Shown: positions 1 through 11,900, counted from the stretch's first letter. The stretch: DNA of 64,000 bases from Leishmania donovani (GCF_000227135.1 NC_018254.1:156450-220449), one strand, 5' to 3'. A program made the numbers and translations. The notes: generated by a model from the sequence alone, not told the origin.

Positions 1-3000
1 TTCATGCTCTCGGCACTTGCAACGCTGATCCGCTTCCCGGATGTGATCCGCAACTGCTTTGTGACGAAGAAGGTGCGCCAGGATGGCCGCTACACGTTCC
101 AGTTCTTCCGCGGGCAGGAGTGGGTAAAGGTCGAGATCGACGACCGCATCGCCATGGAAGAAGGCGAGGTGCTCTATGCTCGCTCCCCGACTGAGCACTG
201 GTGGCCGCTGCTGCTGGAGAAGGCGTACGCGAAGTTCTACACCGCCTACGACCACCTCGAGGGCTGCACCCTTTTAGAGACATTCCACGACCTGACAGGC
301 AACCCGGTGCTGAACATCCCCATGGACGCCAAGCTGGCCAAGGCGGCAAACTGCAATGTGCTTGAAGGACGCTATTGGCTCGACTTGGCGCAGCGCATCC
401 AGTCTGGCGAGTTTGTCGCGTCAGCCCTCACAAAGGATGTGGAGGTGGAGACAATGGGTCTGCAGCGCGAGCAACAGTACGGCATCCTCGACATCTTCTC
501 CCTCCACGGCACATCCTCGCTGGATGACATTGTCGTGCATATGCACAATCCTTTCGAAGATGACGAGTTTCTCTACAGCGGCCCCCTCAACCCGAACGAC
601 TCGGCGTGGTCGGAGAAGCAGCGGGTCAAGTACGACGTCGGCAACCCGCGCTCCATTTTCCTGCCACTGAACGTTTTTCTTCGCATCGTCAATTCGATGC
701 AGCTGTGCTACATCAGCACCGTCGCCTCGGATGCGACGTACTTTGAGGACGAGTGGAAGGGTGAGTCGGCCGGCGGCAACCCGACGAGTGTGTCGTGGCG
801 CAAGAACCCGCTCTACTACATCAGTAATCACGGCACAGAGGCGGTGACTCTCTCCTTTGTGGTCAAGCAGGAGGACCAGCGGCACCGGAAGGGCCCGGAG
901 GAGACAGCCACGTACAAGCAGTGTGGCATGATACTTTCCCAGTACTCCTACCTCTACCCGATCCCGACCTTCTGGGTCACTGGTAACAACCACAAGCCCA
1001 TTCACAAGAGCCTCTTCCTCAACTCGCGCGAGGTGGCGAGCAGCGTCATCGTCCCGCCGCAATCACTCTGCTATCTTGTGCCTTCCTGCATGCATCAAGG
1101 CGAAGAGGCCAAGTTCCTGCTGTCCGCCCACCGCATGGTCCATGAAGACTACAGCAACATCACCATAAAGAAGCTCACGGTCCCCGAGATGGACTGGGAG
1201 AACCCTGCCGCAGGAACGGTGCAGCTTCAGATGCGCACTAAGGACCGTCTCGACTTCTACGTTGATGAACCCACCGACGTTCATATACTTCTCCACCAAA
1301 CAAAGCCCTACGTCAGCCCCAAGACAGGCGGCGATGCCATGGCGCAGGACTACATGGGCATGTACCTCTACGACGACACGGACCGCAAGATAGCCGGTGT
1401 GCACGCTGCCACGAACTTCCGCGAGACGAGCATCATCCACCGCCTCCCCCGCAGCGGTCGCTATGCCATCTCCATCACGTGCCCGCGCGGCAAGGGCCAC
1501 ATAACCGCCAACGTCACCATTGTGTCTTCCTTTGGCAGCCATATTCGCCGCGTCAATGCACCAGAGGACGCCGCCATGCTGCCGGATGAAGCGGAGAGCG
1601 TCGCAGATAGCGAAGGCGTAGACACACGAGTCGCTCGCATCGACTACAACCCGTTTCAGGAGCAGCCAGTCGATGTGCGTGAGCACCCAGACAGTAACGT
1701 GCCATTTGAGGATCGCGGATTTATGCTGAGCAACCGCGATGTGACATCGGAGCCGTGGTTGCACATCGGCGACCTTTACCCCGAAGGCAAGACGAGGCCG
1801 CTGCTGCCGAACGTGCTGAGCCGCGACCAGTTCGGGCAGGGTGCGATGCACGAGTGCTGCTGCCTTACTGGGTTCGCCACTCTGATCGAGAACCACCCCG
1901 ACGTGATCCGCAACTGCTTCATCTCGAAGAACCCGCGCAAGGATGGCCGCTACACGTTCCAGTTCCACCGCTACGGGCAGTGGATCAAGGTGGAGATCGA
2001 CGACCGCATTCCGATGGTGAAGGGCGACACGGTGTTTTGCCGCTCGCCGACGCACCACTGGTGGCCGCTGCTGCTGGAGAAGGCGTACGCGAAGTTCTAC
2101 ACGCTTTATGAGAACTTGGCGGGTTGCTCGCTCGCTGAAGTGTATCACGACTTCAGTGGGTGCCCTGTCATTAACACGCCGCTGGACGAAGTAACAGCAA
2201 AGTCGGTCGGGTTCGACATAGCATCTCCCGTTTACTGGGTGAGGCTGCGTGACGAGCTGCGCATGACAGCCGTGGCGGCCCTATCTGGCGACAACGCAGA
2301 GAGTCTGGGCCTGGCACCTCACCAGTTTTACGGAATCCTCAACATTCTCGCCACCTCTTCTCCCCCTCGCACCCTCAGCGAGGTCATTGTGCAGCTGCAC
2401 AACCCGTACGCGGAGATTTCCTACACTGGCCCCATGTCCGACCCAGCAGATCCGCGGTGGGCGTCGCGAGAGATGCGCCACTGCAACGCCACGCAGAATA
2501 CCATCTTCGTGCCAGTCAACGTCTTCTTGCGCTCTTTCTTTACCATCTCGCAGGCTCATCTTCGCGGGCTCATGGAACCGTGCTGGAACTTCCACAGCGA
2601 ATGGGGTGACGGCACGAACGGTGGCAACCCGTCGCTGCTCACGTGGCGTGAGAACCCGCTCTACATCGTTCGCAACACAGGCAGCGAGGCAGTGGAGGTG
2701 ATGGGCATGATACGGCAACCGGACAAGCGGCACCAGCTACACGTGTTGCCCGAGCTGAGCTACGTGCGGTGCGACCTCCTCCTGGCACAGAGCATAGAGA
2801 CGGATTCGATTCCGACGTACCTCGTCACCCACAACAACCACGACGTGGTGCACAAGCGTGTCTTCCTCAACTATCGCGAGGTGGCGAGCAAGATTCGCGT
2901 TCCGCCGCAGTCACAGTGCTACCTTGTCCCAACAGCGATGTACCACGAGAAAAGCATCTTTCTGCTCTCGTACTGGTACCGGACACCAGCGGACGAGGGT

Positions 3001-6000
3001 GCGGTAAGCATTGAACGCCTTCGCGTCAACGTCGCACGTGACTTACCGGCTGTCAAGCACGTCACACTGGTGCCCGAGGGGAAGGATAGAGTCGACTTCT
3101 TCGTCGATGTACCGACGGACGCACACATTCTTCTCTCGCAATGGAACCGCGACGCGCGCGGCGGTAGCAACGTGCGCACCGACAACTACGTTGGCATGTA
3201 CCTCTACGATGACGCGAACCAGCAGATCGCGCAAGTGTCGGCGGCGTCGAATTTGAAGGAAATCGGCCTGGTGGCACACCTGCCTGCTCAAGGCCACTAC
3301 GTGCTCTCCATTACGTGCCCGGCGGCGCGAGACGAGGAGGTGAAGTGCCGAGTCGAGATTGTGTGCGTCGAGATGGCGCGAGTGCGCATCACAGATGTGT
3401 ACGAGAATCCGCCGAGCTCTGAAGAGCTCGAGGGGGAGCCGCCGGTCGCACTAGTCGACAGTGATACGGCGCGGAGTGATGCTGGCGACGGCACTCAATC
3501 CGTGGAGGCAACCGTGGAGACGCGGCCGCCTGCCAATACGGAGGCGAAGGAGAGGGAGAAGACGCCCTCGCTCTCGTTTATGCGTCCGCGGTACCAGGGC
3601 ATCTGGACGGAGGACCTCCTGCTCATGGAGACCCCCGCCTTTGCAAAGATGGCGGGGGAGAGAGAGCAGCTGAAAAAACACGCTTCGCAGCACGCGGCAC
3701 GCATGAACTCTCTCGAGAATAAGATGGAGGACATGGCAACGAGGTTGGCCGATGACATGCACGACCAGGAGCGCGCTTTCCTCGGACCCGAGCTGGAAGG
3801 GGTACCGCTGGAGCTGCTTCCGTTGAACGAGGACGAGGAATTCACTGGGCTGGAGCACGAGCTGCGAGTTGCCATGAGGGATCTACAGAAAAATCGCGGC
3901 GACGTCGTGGCACTGCGCGAAACGCTCAAGGAGCGTGCGGGAGAGATGGCGAAGAAGCTCAAGGAAAATGAGCGCGATCTCTTCCTCAACCCCATGCCTT
4001 TGGGGATCTCATGTGATGGTTTACCGCTTGACTCCGACCCGGAGTTCCACGCGCTCGAGGTGGCGCGGCTGCGCGAGCGTCAGGAGGAGTCGTGCGACGA
4101 GGCGAAGATTCGAAAGCTGAACGACGCCCTCAACGAGCGTGCCGAGGGCTTGGCAAGGGCGAAGCTCGCGGCGGACCGGCAGTATTTGAAGCCAGAGCAT
4201 CTGCGCGTGGCGGTAGATGAGCTGCCGCTGAACGATGATCGCAACTTTATTCTCAAGGAGGCACTACGACACGAAAAGCTGAAGAACTCGCGCGAGAGCG
4301 CCGCCGCGATCGCTGCGTTGGGGAGCGAGCTGAATAACATGGCAAAAGGGATGGCGGCAGAGATGCTGGCCAAGCAGCGCCCCAGCTACCTCGCACGGGA
4401 GCACCACGGACGGCGCATGGAGGATTTGCTTCTCAACGACAACGACGACTTCCTCAAGAAAGAGCGAAGGCGACGTGACTTGCTGAAGCAACCGAGCTCG
4501 GACATGGACGTGGTGGCGGAGATTGAAAAGGAGCTGAACGGAATGGCGGATGAGATGGCCAGAGCGATGAACGCAGCAGAGCGCCCACAATACATGAAAG
4601 CTAGCTACTATGACAAGACCCTGAGTGAGCTGCCTCTGGATACCGATCCCATCATCGCCAGGCTAGAAGCTCAACGCGCACGACTCAAGCGCGACCCTGT
4701 GCGAAACGCAGAGGCCGTTCACGCGACTGAGGCAGCGATTATTAGCCGCGCTGAGGCGCTGGCAAAGGCAATGATCAAAGACGAGCGCGCGAGACTCTAC
4801 GGCAAGCCAAGTGGAGTGCCCGTCAACTTGCTTGACCTCGATGAGGACCAAGTCATCCGACGTCTCGAGGAGGAGCGCATGGAGCTCTTAAAGATGCCTA
4901 ACACGGACCCCCACGCTATCGCCAGCAACGAGGAGAAGTTGAAGGCCCGCGCGGCAAAGATTGCAGAGGACTTCCGTGATAACATGCGAGCCCAAATCAC
5001 GGGTGAGGGGCGCCGAAGCCCCTCCGTTATGTCAATTGGCAGTGACGCACCGTGCCAGGACCTGGAGGAGAAGCTCTACGCCCTCATGTCCGAAGATCCC
5101 ATCGCCAACGAGGACCAGATCAACGATATCAAGGATGCCATTCGCAAGCGAAACGCTGAGCTAAAGCGGCAGGCCGTGCAAGCGCTACGTGCCTTCCTTG
5201 AAGACAAGCCCTTCGGCATTCTGTTGACTGAGGTGGGTCTTGACGACGATCGTGAATACATGGAGAGAGAAGAGAAGCTCAAGAAGGGACAGGCTAGCAA
5301 TCTGCCCGCAGCACAGATCACGTTCATTCAGGAAGGCATGCAACATCGCGTGAACGAACTGGCAGCGGAGGAGCTGGCACGACGCTACCCATTCATCCAC
5401 ACACGCCCGGCCAGCATCCCTCTCGCCGCGCTTCCGTCCGTAGGCAGAGACCAAGCTTTCTGGAAAGCCATCGACAACGTCGACAAGGCAAAGAATCACC
5501 ACAACGCGGCCACGTCTCAGCTACGCGCGTACGAAAAATCTGTGAACGAACGACTCCATCAAATCGCAGAGGCCGCCAAATGGAAAGAGCGTGACGGCTT
5601 TCTCGACTCTAGACCAGCAAATGTGCCAGTGAAAGCCATTCCCCTCGACAATGATACAGACTTCGTCGACCTAGAAAGTAAGCGCCGACTCAGCCTCCAA
5701 TCAGGAGCTGATCCGCAATCCGACGACATCCGGACACTCGAAAAAGCTCTAAGAACTCGCGCGCACGACCTTGCGTGCGACAAGAAGTGGGCGGACCGCG
5801 ACAGGGTGCTGGACCCGAAGCCGGAGGGCGTGCCGCTGCGCTGCGTCCCGCTGGACGAGGACGCGGAGTTCGTGGCGCTGGAGGACGAGTGGCGCGGCCT
5901 GCTGCAGGACCCACAGCGGAACGCGAAGCATATTGCCGTGCTGGAGGAGGACATGACTGCTCGTGCGCTGTTGGTCGGGCAAATAGTTAATCGTCGGAAT

Positions 6001-8982
6001 GAGGACGGGGATGTAGAGGAGTACGAGGATTATGTGAAGCGTGGGGCGTCTGAGTTTTGCGATGTTGATGATCGTAATACTGATGATCCGACTGTTGCTA
6101 TGTCGGTCGGGAATGGAAGGCTCTCAATGAAGGAAGGATTCAAAGAGCTGCTGGGGACGGAGGTGGACGGTGTGCCGGTTCTGCTGCTTAATTTAGACGA
6201 AGACTCTCTCTTTTCTGAGCGTAATCGAGAGTACATGAACTCAGAGAAGTTAGGACTTGATCGAAGTAGAATATGTTGGCTTGAAGAGAAGATGCTCGAC
6301 CGCGCGTTCGCACTTGCACGACGGTTCAAGGATGAGGCTCGCAAAGTTATTGTTGGCGTGCAGATGTCGCAGATGGCCGAAGGCGGCGCAGAGCTGGACA
6401 GCGACGAGATATTCCTTGCGTTTGAGCGGGAGCTCCACAATTTAGAGGCATGTGACCCTCGTGGCAAGTCTGGACGGAGGGCGGCTTTGGAGGAGTCGAT
6501 GCGGCACCGCGCGAGCGAGTTGGCGAGGCCGGTGCTGCACTTTGATAATTGTGGAATTCCGGTAGACATGCTGAACGAGCAGTCGAATGGTGAGCTATTC
6601 CCTAAGCGTCCTGACGGTGGTCGGCAGCGCCGCTCATCAAAGGATATCGGGCATCGTGAGCTCGGCACAAACAAGAGGAGATGTCACATTGCCGATGAGG
6701 CGGTGGCAGACGACCCGTCTTTACTTTTTGGGAGGGAGATACGCGGCGTTCCTGTTGACAGGATTCCGCTCCGTGAAGACGAGGTATTTAGAGGGCTTGC
6801 TGAAGAGAAACGACGCGTCACCAGCCACCCGGAGGACTACTCGTCTGGTTATAAGGAGGAGGTCGAGGATGCGATGCGCCGTCGTGTGGAGGAGCTGGCG
6901 GATGAGTACAAGAGGGACCACGTGGAGCGCACAGCCGCGCGGGATGAACGTCCAAAGATGCCCGCAAAGCCGAATGGCGTGTCAAAGGAGTCGGGCGGCG
7001 CTGCGCGCCGTCCGCGGGCAAAGAAGAAGCTAAAGGAGGTGGAGGAGCGAACGGAGGAGCACCGACTGGAGACCGTGGAGGAAGCGGCCCCGTTTACGGA
7101 CCCGCCGTTTCACAGCGCGAACAAGCAGGTGGCAGACGCCTGGCCGCGCATTGCTGATGTATACCCAGAAGGTCTCACGCAGCCTCTCTTGCCAGACCAT
7201 CCCAAAGCATCGGACATGGCGTCCTCTGCCGGGGACTTGACGTATCTCGCACCGTTCCTGGCGGCGTTGAGCCGGCAGCCACCGCTACTTCATCGCCTCT
7301 TCCAGACAAAGATGCACCCCGTCCGCGCACCGTATAGATTCGTTTTCTTTGACCCCAATAGCGCTCCTGTCACGGTTGAGATCGATGACAGAATCCCGTG
7401 TGACGTGAATGGGGTGCCGCGGTTCACAGTTTCGCCCAGTGGTGCGTGGTGGCCATTGCTGGTGGAGAGGGCCTACGCGAAGTATGTCGGCGGTTACGAG
7501 CGGTTCGACCAGTGCACATCGCACGAGACACTGCGAGACTTAACCGGCCGACCCGTCACGCATCTTCCGCTGGACGCAAAGCTTTCAGCGGAAGTGGTGG
7601 GGTGCAATTACCGAGATGTGGCCTTCTGGCGGCGCATTCACGAGCAGCTGGAGCGAGGCGACGTGTTCGTGGCGGTGTCGGGCGACCTGGTACCGGATGG
7701 GATTCACCCGCGCTGCTACTACGCCGTTTTCGACGTGATCGAGACCGTGCCTGGGTCGAATGACCCGTCCGATGTCGTGGTGAAGATCCACAACTGCTAC
7801 CACGATGCACCACAGTACCATGGCCCACTGGCGATGGGCGATTCTGATTGGACTCCCATATTACGGTCTGTGTGCAAGGCAAATCCGGAGAGCGAGCCGG
7901 AGTTCTTGTACTTGCCACAGCCGGTATTTTTGCGCAACTTCTCCAGCATGCAGCGCTGCCACATCAACTGCGGGGATCGTCTCACGGTCTCTGGCGAATG
8001 GGCCGATAACTGCAGCGGCGGCAGTCCAACGTACACAACGTTTCGCCAAAATCCGATGTACCTGTTACAGAACAACTCGAACCACAACGTGACGGTGCTG
8101 GCCGAGCTGCGTCACAGCGCTCCCGTCTACTACGACGCACACAACATGGGTGTGTACCACCTGACGGCTTTGGCGCTCTTGCGGCCTGACAGAAACGCAC
8201 AGCTCGTGGCGCCGCTCCTGGCGCACAACACGCACAAATTTGTGCAGAAGGGCCTTCTCACTGATGCTCGAGAGGTCTGCGCGGAGATGGAGCTGCCGGC
8301 AAACAGCACGTGCTACTTGATCCCCTACACCAAGAAGAAGGCCTGCTTTGGCAAGTATCAGCTCTCTGTCTACCCGCAAGACAACCCGGTGAACCTCACC
8401 ACGCTTCGTCCAATCGCCGAGACGCACAACTGCATGGCGAAAGATGTTGTGGTGCAGCCCGGCTCCGGCACTAGCGCTCGCGTCGATATTATGGTGAGTG
8501 AGCCGTGCGACGTTCACGCTTTGTTGCACCAGAACAAGGTGACCGATCCGACGGCGATGAGGCGCGGCGACCACTTAGCCGAGGATGAGATATTCATGGC
8601 CGCCTACGAAAATAATGCTCTTCTCGTATGCTCTACCGGGGACGCGTCAAACGCGCGCGAGCACTCCGTTGCGTTCCAGGCAGCCAAGGCTGGGCGCTAC
8701 ACCTTCTTGATTGGCTGCCCTTCCAGGCCTGTCTCTGGAGATGCTCCGTGCACGTTGATCATCTACACACCAAAATTCGCGCAAGCAAGCTTTGCTTCCG
8801 TGAATGGGTCGACACGCTCCAGAGTCCCGCCACGTGTGCAGCCTGTCAACGCCGCCACCACCTCCGCAAGTGCTCGTCTGGGCTCGTGGCAATCCCAAGC
8901 GCCGCAGAGCTCTGCGCCCGTTTCCAACGGGGCAGTGCATACGCCGCGCGGCAACCCGCGCAGCCGTGAGTACTTGCAGTAG
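1..8982 (+). CDS. Giant calpain-like protein with GM6-type repeats, 5' end outside window
   Basis: The reading frame is open from base 1, and alignment with the two paralogues shows the start lies upstream, so the Met at 4 is internal. 2993 residues are visible. In order (residue 1 at base 1): calpain-like module 1, residues 1-514, with an HNPF Asn motif, a domain-III-like WRKNPLYY segment and a second beta module; a short acidic linker; module 2 from about 565, with Cys at bases 1855-1857 (HECC) and HNPY; about 15 poorly conserved repeats of about 67 residues (about 1197-2313); a charged linker; and a C-terminal calpain-like module (about 2365-2927) in which the Cys position reads Thr. The active-site His is not conserved in any module. 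The tail is Ser/Pro/Arg-rich. The architecture matches T. brucei ClpGM6/GM6 antigens, which are cytoskeleton and flagellum-attachment proteins. A scaffold role is inferred. Repeats here are far more decayed than in the middle paralogue. Confidence 0.9.
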   Translation, partial: FMLSALATLIRFPDVIRNCFVTKKVRQDGRYTFQFFRGQEWVKVEIDDRIAMEEGEVLYARSPTEHWWPLLLEKAYAKFYTAYDHLEGCTLLETFHDLTGNPVLNIPMDAKLAKAANCNVLEGRYWLDLAQRIQSGEFVASALTKDVEVETMGLQREQQYGILDIFSLHGTSSLDDIVVHMHNPFEDDEFLYSGPLNPNDSAWSEKQRVKYDVGNPRSIFLPLNVFLRIVNSMQLCYISTVASDATYFEDEWKGESAGGNPTSVSWRKNPLYYISNHGTEAVTLSFVVKQEDQRHRKGPEETATYKQCGMILSQYSYLYPIPTFWVTGNNHKPIHKSLFLNSREVASSVIVPPQSLCYLVPSCMHQGEEAKFLLSAHRMVHEDYSNITIKKLTVPEMDWENPAAGTVQLQMRTKDRLDFYVDEPTDVHILLHQTKPYVSPKTGGDAMAQDYMGMYLYDDTDRKIAGVHAATNFRETSIIHRLPRSGRYAISITCPRGKGHITANVTIVSSFGSHIRRVNAPEDAAMLPDEAESVADSEGVDTRVARIDYNPFQEQPVDVREHPDSNVPFEDRGFMLSNRDVTSEPWLHIGDLYPEGKTRPLLPNVLSRDQFGQGAMHECCCLTGFATLIENHPDVIRNCFISKNPRKDGRYTFQFHRYGQWIKVEIDDRIPMVKGDTVFCRSPTHHWWPLLLEKAYAKFYTLYENLAGCSLAEVYHDFSGCPVINTPLDEVTAKSVGFDIASPVYWVRLRDELRMTAVAALSGDNAESLGLAPHQFYGILNILATSSPPRTLSEVIVQLHNPYAEISYTGPMSDPADPRWASREMRHCNATQNTIFVPVNVFLRSFFTISQAHLRGLMEPCWNFHSEWGDGTNGGNPSLLTWRENPLYIVRNTGSEAVEVMGMIRQPDKRHQLHVLPELSYVRCDLLLAQSIETDSIPTYLVTHNNHDVVHKRVFLNYREVASKIRVPPQSQCYLVPTAMYHEKSIFLLSYWYRTPADEGAVSIERLRVNVARDLPAVKHVTLVPEGKDRVDFFVDVPTDAHILLSQWNRDARGGSNVRTDNYVGMYLYDDANQQIAQVSAASNLKEIGLVAHLPAQGHYVLSITCPAARDEEVKCRVEIVCVEMARVRITDVYENPPSSEELEGEPPVALVDSDTARSDAGDGTQSVEATVETRPPANTEAKEREKTPSLSFMRPRYQGIWTEDLLLMETPAFAKMAGEREQLKKHASQHAARMNSLENKMEDMATRLADDMHDQERAFLGPELEGVPLELLPLNEDEEFTGLEHELRVAMRDLQKNRGDVVALRETLKERAGEMAKKLKENERDLFLNPMPLGISCDGLPLDSDPEFHALEVARLRERQEESCDEAKIRKLNDALNERAEGLARAKLAADRQYLKPEHLRVAVDELPLNDDRNFILKEALRHEKLKNSRESAAAIAALGSELNNMAKGMAAEMLAKQRPSYLAREHHGRRMEDLLLNDNDDFLKKERRRRDLLKQPSSDMDVVAEIEKELNGMADEMARAMNAAERPQYMKASYYDKTLSELPLDTDPIIARLEAQRARLKRDPVRNAEAVHATEAAIISRAEALAKAMIKDERARLYGKPSGVPVNLLDLDEDQVIRRLEEERMELLKMPNTDPHAIASNEEKLKARAAKIAEDFRDNMRAQITGEGRRSPSVMSIGSDAPCQDLEEKLYALMSEDPIANEDQINDIKDAIRKRNAELKRQAVQALRAFLEDKPFGILLTEVGLDDDREYMEREEKLKKGQASNLPAAQITFIQEGMQHRVNELAAEELARRYPFIHTRPASIPLAALPSVGRDQAFWKAIDNVDKAKNHHNAATSQLRAYEKSVNERLHQIAEAAKWKERDGFLDSRPANVPVKAIPLDNDTDFVDLESKRRLSLQSGADPQSDDIRTLEKALRTRAHDLACDKKWADRDRVLDPKPEGVPLRCVPLDEDAEFVALEDEWRGLLQDPQRNAKHIAVLEEDMTARALLVGQIVNRRNEDGDVEEYEDYVKRGASEFCDVDDRNTDDPTVAMSVGNGRLSMKEGFKELLGTEVDGVPVLLLNLDEDSLFSERNREYMNSEKLGLDRSRICWLEEKMLDRAFALARRFKDEARKVIVGVQMSQMAEGGAELDSDEIFLAFERELHNLEACDPRGKSGRRAALEESMRHRASELARPVLHFDNCGIPVDMLNEQSNGELFPKRPDGGRQRRSSKDIGHRELGTNKRRCHIADEAVADDPSLLFGREIRGVPVDRIPLREDEVFRGLAEEKRRVTSHPEDYSSGYKEEVEDAMRRRVEELADEYKRDHVERTAARDERPKMPAKPNGVSKESGGAARRPRAKKKLKEVEERTEEHRLETVEEAAPFTDPPFHSANKQVADAWPRIADVYPEGLTQPLLPDHPKASDMASSAGDLTYLAPFLAALSRQPPLLHRLFQTKMHPVRAPYRFVFFDPNSAPVTVEIDDRIPCDVNGVPRFTVSPSGAWWPLLVERAYAKYVGGYERFDQCTSHETLRDLTGRPVTHLPLDAKLSAEVVGCNYRDVAFWRRIHEQLERGDVFVAVSGDLVPDGIHPRCYYAVFDVIETVPGSNDPSDVVVKIHNCYHDAPQYHGPLAMGDSDWTPILRSVCKANPESEPEFLYLPQPVFLRNFSSMQRCHINCGDRLTVSGEWADNCSGGSPTYTTFRQNPMYLLQNNSNHNVTVLAELRHSAPVYYDAHNMGVYHLTALALLRPDRNAQLVAPLLAHNTHKFVQKGLLTDAREVCAEMELPANSTCYLIPYTKKKACFGKYQLSVYPQDNPVNLTTLRPIAETHNCMAKDVVVQPGSGTSARVDIMVSEPCDVHALLHQNKVTDPTAMRRGDHLAEDEIFMAAYENNALLVCSTGDASNAREHSVAFQAAKAGRYTFLIGCPSRPVSGDAPCTLIIYTPKFAQASFASVNGSTRSRVPPRVQPVNAATTSASARLGSWQSQAPQSSAPVSNGAVHTPRGNPRSREYLQ
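3590..6945 (+). repeat. Degenerate GM6-type protein repeat array (about 15 units)
   Basis: About 15 units can be traced by the recurring pattern of a GVP-L-LPLDxDxxF head, a central Leu/Lys/Arg-rich segment, an LNxRAxELA core and an ERxxL end. The first six units line up one-to-one with units 3-8 of the array in the gene at 16006-32658 (for example the ends MNAAERPQYM and MNVAERPDYM). The array is therefore an older, shorter relative rather than an independent expansion. Several late units (about 5950-6950) barely keep the pattern and carry insertions. Confidence 0.75.
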
Positions 8983-11900
8983 CCATCGTAGCATGCGAGA
9001 GAGAGCAGAGAGAGGAGGGAGTGGCGGCGGTGCAGAGGTGCAAAGGCAAAAAATGCACGCGTATCCGCTACCTTTCCACATCGCCGTTGTTTTGTCCTCT
9101 TCTGCTTCGGTGTCGCTTCCTTCTTTCACTACTTTCGCTCAGCCAGGTGCGAGGAGGGCCTTCTCTTTGCAGCCCTGAAAGGAGCATCTCACTGGTCGTG
9201 TTGCGCATGTGAGGCAAGCTGTGAAGAGCGTGTATCGGCGCCGCTGTCTGCGTGAACGTGTGCCTGTGTCGTTGCCTAGGTGTAGAGTAATCCGTGTGGA
9301 TTGTCGCCGGCTCAAGCAGGCTGAGAACCACACACGCATACACACACACACATGCAGAAGAAACTCGGCGTTCGCTTGACACTTTTTTCTGTTTTTCTTC
9401 ATGTGACACAACGCTGTTTCTTACTGGATGGACTCCTCCCACCGTCCCCCGGTGCCCCTCCCTATATCCCGAAACAGCGTCGGCAACGGGCCACTCGAGT
9501 AACACAGGCGCATTTGCGTGCGTGTGTGCGTGTGACGTGGCGCTGCTTCGCTCTGTTTCCTCCAAGACGACCGAAGAAGGCGCGTTGCTTTGCGCATCCG
9601 CACTGCCCCCCCCCCGGAAGGGGCCATGCCGAGCGTATGTGTATATGTGTGAGGTTTGTGCCCGCTTCTCTCGTCCCGTCTCTCTCTCTGTGTGTGTGTA
9701 CGTACTTGTGCGTGACACTAATTTTGCTTTATTGTGGTGGTTGCCGTTGTTTCTTGAAATCGCGCTCTGTTCCTCCGTTCATTCATGGTTCTCCACTACT
9801 CTCTTTCGCTTCTGCTCGCCCTCATACTGTACCCCCCCCCCCTCCCTCTCCCCTCACCACCACCACTACTTCAGAGGACCATGAGCTTGATACGCACGCC
9901 GTCGTCATCCACAGCAGCGAACATGCGTGTTGGGTGGAGTGGTGGTGGTGGTGGGGGGGCTGCATTGCCTTTGTTCCTTTCTGACGTTCTCCGATTTTTT
10001 TTGCTATCTCCGTCTCCGCTACTTCTCGCCCGACGTGTGTGTGTGTGTGCTCCAGTCGACGACCGGCTCGTATTTCATCTTTTCCTTTTCGCCCCTGTTG
10101 TCGTCGCATCGTCGATTTCTTTTTCTTTTGCTTGGTTGGTTGGGCATTTGCCTTTGCGGGTGCGTGTGCATATGCATGTGTGCGTGCGTGCACATAGCAG
10201 CATGCTTGCTGTGCGTTCTTTCTCTGCCTCACCTCTTTCCTCGTTGATGAGTCGGTTCGGCCGCGTCATGCGCCGTTTGATATCATAATCATTTATTCTT
10301 ATTTGTGCTCCCCTCCGGTTGCGGTGGTTCTTCTCCCACACGTTCTTCAGCGGCTTTCTGACGCGCCTCTGCTGCTCTCGCTGTCAACGATCTCTGCAGC
10401 CGGTTCGCATCGCACATGCATGCGTATGCGCGTGTATGTGCGTCCCCTCTCTCTTAGAACCTGCGTTTTTATTTTTTGTTGTTCTATGATTTTATGTTTT
10501 TTTTTTTTTGTGTATATTCGGCTGCATCTCCTTTGCTATGTGACGCCCCCTACCGCCTGAACCTTGTCAAGTCGCTCCTCCCACCCCTCCCACCTGCCAC
10601 GGCTGCTCCGTGTCACGCGCGCACTCGTTGCTCTCCCACAGGCTGTCTTCATTTTATTTTCATTCGCTCTCTCGTTTTGTCTTTTTCTACGGTGCAACGT
10701 GGCACCTCACCCGGTGCTCGTGGCGAATCCTGCGCAGAGCAGATAAGCGCTTCGGTCCGGAGTTCTGAGGGGGGCTCCGCTTCCGCGCGCTTGTGCGCAC
10801 GTGGGCTGCAGGTGCCGTTCGACCATTGCGAGGCGCGCACCGTGTGACTAGCGAGGGGGGGGGCGAGAAGAATGAGACGAAAGAAAACGAGCAAAGCCAA
10901 GCGCCTGAAAGGGTAGCCATGGATCCCAGACGACGTCTCCAGCCTGCGGAGGGTGGAGACTGCTGCGAAGCGCGCACGCCGGGCGGGCGAGGGTTGTGGC
11001 GTGCTCTTGAGGGAGTGCACGTCGCGAGGTGTTGCCCCCCCCCCCGGTTTCCCGCGCTGAGCCTTCCCTTGTTTGCCACTCGCCGTCTCTGCAAGGTCTT
11101 GCCTCGTTTCTTCGAAAGCCCTTATGCTTGCGTCGACTGGCGGTGCGTAGCTGCCTCCATCTTTTCATGAGACCTTGCCGTTTCAGTGGCTGCAGTGTGG
11201 GCGCGTGCGCGTAAGGCAAATGGGCTTGTGGGCTGGAACGCGGGAGAAAAGCAAACGCGAGCACAAGGAAACCCCACAAGTCCACGCCATTTTTGTAGAC
11301 GCACGTTTAGAACATCATGCGCGGGTGCATTGCTTTTTGTTTGGAATATTATTTCAGTTTCTTTGTCTCTCAAGTTCGTCTTCATAGCCTCCGTGTCGTG
11401 AGGCGCGGGCAGTGGAGGAGATGAAGCCGACCATGTGTGTGAGGCTCAACGGCGAAACTCTGTTGGAAGAAATGGGGACGCGGTTGCTGATGCTTGCGAC
11501 TCTCGGAGTGACCCCCCTTCCCCCAGATCCGGCTGAAGGCTTGCACAGACGGAGGAGGTTGCCTGCATTGAGGGATGCAGTCTGGTGATCTCGTTCTGTG
11601 TGCCTGTGTGCGCGTGTGCATGTCTGTGACACCCCCGTACAGACTTCCTTTCCAGCTTCCTTGTCTATGTTTTGTAATCACTTCTTTTCTGCAAGGCCGC
11701 TCCGCCTCGCCTCAGCCTCTCCCATTTCCCGACGTGTTTCTTTTCTCAGAATGAGGGGGTTTCAGCCCAGAAGGAAGAGCTCAGTCGATCATGAAAGGCC
11801 CTCGCACACACGGTCATTGTCGCCCCAACACACCATGCCTCGCGCATAATCACACACGCATAAGCAGAGACGGAGTGGTGTGGAGTGGGGGTCGAGGGAA

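Noticed and set aside
3690..3860. Possible frameshift at the start of the repeat array in the first gene
   Set aside because: The frame stays open and the repeats align with units 3 and 4 of the paralogue, so divergence explains the weak match.
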